NCBI RefSeq assembly: GCF_001185345.1 | Contig: NZ_KQ236743.1 | Span: forward strand, 136,372 to 200,371 | Direction: 5' to 3' | Length of the DNA stretch: 64,000 bases | Source: Dorea sp. D27 | GTDB lineage: Bacteria; Bacillota; Clostridia; Lachnospirales; Lachnospiraceae | Shown: positions 62,743 to 64,000 of the stretch, piece by piece | Layout: every line of letters starts with the position of its first letter | Position numbering within the stretch: position 1 is the first letter of the stretch | Translations under genes and position numbers: made by a program | The notes under the pieces: model-generated | Seen by the model: the letters and a program-made list of their open reading frames with translations, nothing else | The model's database searches: none | What the model was told of the DNA's origin: nothing

Positions 62743-63726
62743 ATGCTGCACCTTGTGACCGGAGGAAGCGGGAGCGGGAAATCTGCATTTGCAGAAGATC
62801 TCATCTGCCGCCTTCACAGTGAGAATGACGAGCAGGCGTCCGGGCCGTTGCTATATATCGCTACGATGATGCCTTATGGAGAAGAGACGGAAAAGAAGAT
62901 TCTGCGCCACCGCCTGATGCGGCGGGAGAAAGGATTTGAGACAATCGAATGCTATACGGGAATCCATGCACTTGCAAAACAGGGAAGTCCGTTGTATGAA
63001 GCGGCTGTCAGAGGTGCCCCATCCAGCGTACTGCTGGAATGTATGTCCAACCTGACGGCAAATGAGCTGTACTGCCCGGATGGAGCGGGCTGCAGTACGG
63101 CAGATGAGTTGGTACGAGGAGTCGGGGAACTGTATACGATGTGCCATAATCTTGTGGTCGTGACAAATGACGTCTTTCGTGAAGGAAGGGCAGGCTCTTG
63201 CGAGATGCAGGCATACAGGGAGACGCTGGCGGACATCAATACGCGGCTTGCACGTATGGCCGACAGTGTGACGGAGGTGGTATGTGGAATCCCGACAGAG
63301 ATAAAGGAAAACAGAAATGGGAAAAGGACAGGTGAACATATGATACTGATAACCGGAGGTGCCTGCCAGGGAAAAACGGCATATGCAGAAAGAACATATG
63401 GAGTAGACAGCTGGATTGACGGCGGAAGCTGCGGGTTTGATGAGATATATTCATGTGCCGCTATCCGGCACTTTGAACTGCTCGTGCGGCGGATGATGGA
63501 GTCGGGGACGTGTACGTCTGACCTTGCCGGCAATCTTGCCGCCAGGAACCCTGATGTAGTCATTATCGTGGATGAGATTGGCTGCGGACTCGTACCGGTG
63601 GACGGGTTCGAGCGGGCGTACAGAGAGCAGGCCGGACGCATATGTACAGAACTGGCCCATATAGCCGAACGGGTAGACCGGGCTGTCTGCGGTATTGGAA
63701 TGTCGATAAAAGGAGGAGAGAGATGA
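62743..63726 (+). CDS. cobU: Adenosylcobinamide kinase/guanylyltransferase with second CobU-like domain
   Basis: This 327-residue protein contains two related parts. The first (about 1-190) is a complete CobU: P-loop GGSGSGKSAFAED, HRLMRREKGFETIE (the guanylylated His), LLECMSNLTANE and VVTNDVF. The second (about 199-327) restarts with ILITGGACQGKTAYAE and ends with VDEIGCGLVPVDGFERAYREQAGR and a CobU-like tail, but lacks the central HRxxR part. CobU phosphorylates adenosylcobinamide and transfers GMP. The second domain may be regulatory or an extra kinase. It overlaps cbiC by four bases. Confidence 0.88.
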   Translation: MLHLVTGGSGSGKSAFAEDLICRLHSENDEQASGPLLYIATMMPYGEETEKKILRHRLMRREKGFETIECYTGIHALAKQGSPLYEAAVRGAPSSVLLECMSNLTANELYCPDGAGCSTADELVRGVGELYTMCHNLVVVTNDVFREGRAGSCEMQAYRETLADINTRLARMADSVTEVVCGIPTEIKENRNGKRTGEHMILITGGACQGKTAYAERTYGVDSWIDGGSCGFDEIYSCAAIRHFELLVRRMMESGTCTSDLAGNLAARNPDVVIIVDEIGCGLVPVDGFERAYREQAGRICTELAHIAERVDRAVCGIGMSIKGGER

Positions 63727-64000
63727 CGGAGCTTACTGGACTCGAAAAAGTTCTGCCGGCAGAGATTGAGGCGAGAAGTTTCGAGATTATAACAGAGGAA
63801 CTAGGCAATACCCCGCTAATCCCGGGGACGGAACCGATAGTGAAAAGATGCATCCACACAAGCGCGGATTTTGACTATGCGCAAAGCCTTGTATTCTCAG
63901 ACGGAGTAGTAGAACGTGTGCTGGAAGCGCTCAGACAGGGGGCATCCATCGTTACGGACACCGAGATGGGAAGAGCCGGAATCAACAAAAAGAGGCTGGC
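63723..64000 (+). CDS. cbiC: Cobalt-precorrin-8 methylmutase (5' part)
   Basis: This gene is cut by the window end after 92 codons. PLIPGTEPIVKRCIHTSADFDYAQSLVFSDG and IVTDTEMGRAGINK are the CbiC/CobH motifs; the His in RCIHTSADF is catalytic. It moves the C11 methyl group to C12, giving cobyrinic acid. ATG 63723 has GGAGGAGAG upstream and overlaps the cobU stop. Confidence 0.92.
   Translation, partial: MTELTGLEKVLPAEIEARSFEIITEELGNTPLIPGTEPIVKRCIHTSADFDYAQSLVFSDGVVERVLEALRQGASIVTDTEMGRAGINKKRL

Overview
The window looks like chromosomal DNA of a spore-forming anaerobic Firmicute, most probably a Lachnospiraceae (Clostridium cluster XIVa) gut bacterium. The evidence is strong AGGAGG-type ribosome binding sites, sporulation-type SpoIID and PdaA proteins, a T-box in front of pheST, a BclA-like collagen protein, a thioester-type surface adhesin and a complete anaerobic (cobalt-early) cobalamin pathway. 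This assignment is inferred from gene content and family resemblance, not from a database match.

Region 1 (1-13 kb): a structured non-coding stretch, a Na+ symporter, a wall-anchored adhesin, a leuC-leuD-nhaC-thrC operon, pckA, a probable 6S RNA, a SpoIID-like protein, and xpt divergent from a YihY/BrkB membrane protein. Region 2 (14-22 kb): Phe T-box, pheS-pheT-sppA-RDD-queA and a GGDEF protein. Region 3 (22-37 kb) is accessory: YyaL, a LysR-linked acetyltransferase/cyclophilin-like lipoprotein/flavodoxin group, a frameshifted MBL-fold gene, an internally deleted butanol dehydrogenase relic, a collagen-like protein, a LysR/LysE/AlaX/RidA group, tRNA-Trp, a C_GCAxxG protein, a TDT transporter, PdaA and a Cu/Zn superoxide dismutase-like protein.

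Region 4 (37-64 kb) is a nearly uninterrupted cobalamin locus on the + strand: cbiG-cbiJ, a cobalamin riboswitch, cbiM-N-Q-O with cbiK, cbiD-L-F-H-ET-A, cobT-cobS-cobC-cbiB-cobD-cbiP, hemC, cobA-hemD, a nickel/peptide-type ABC transporter (two permeases, a double ATPase, a lipoprotein), a double-domain cobU and the start of cbiC. It covers Co2+ uptake, uroporphyrinogen III supply, methylation to precorrin-2, cobalt insertion, ring contraction, amidation, aminopropanol arm attachment and lower-ligand joining. Most genes overlap or abut their neighbours, which suggests translational coupling.

The most unusual points are: a cbiO broken by a one-base frame change in a T5 run and then open without a stop into cbiK; a cobU followed in frame by a second CobU-like domain; a promoter placed so that cbiG mRNA would be leaderless; a riboswitch inside rather than at the head of the locus; a second metal/peptide ABC importer embedded in the pathway operon; and a hairpin repeat present three times, each time directly after a terminator.
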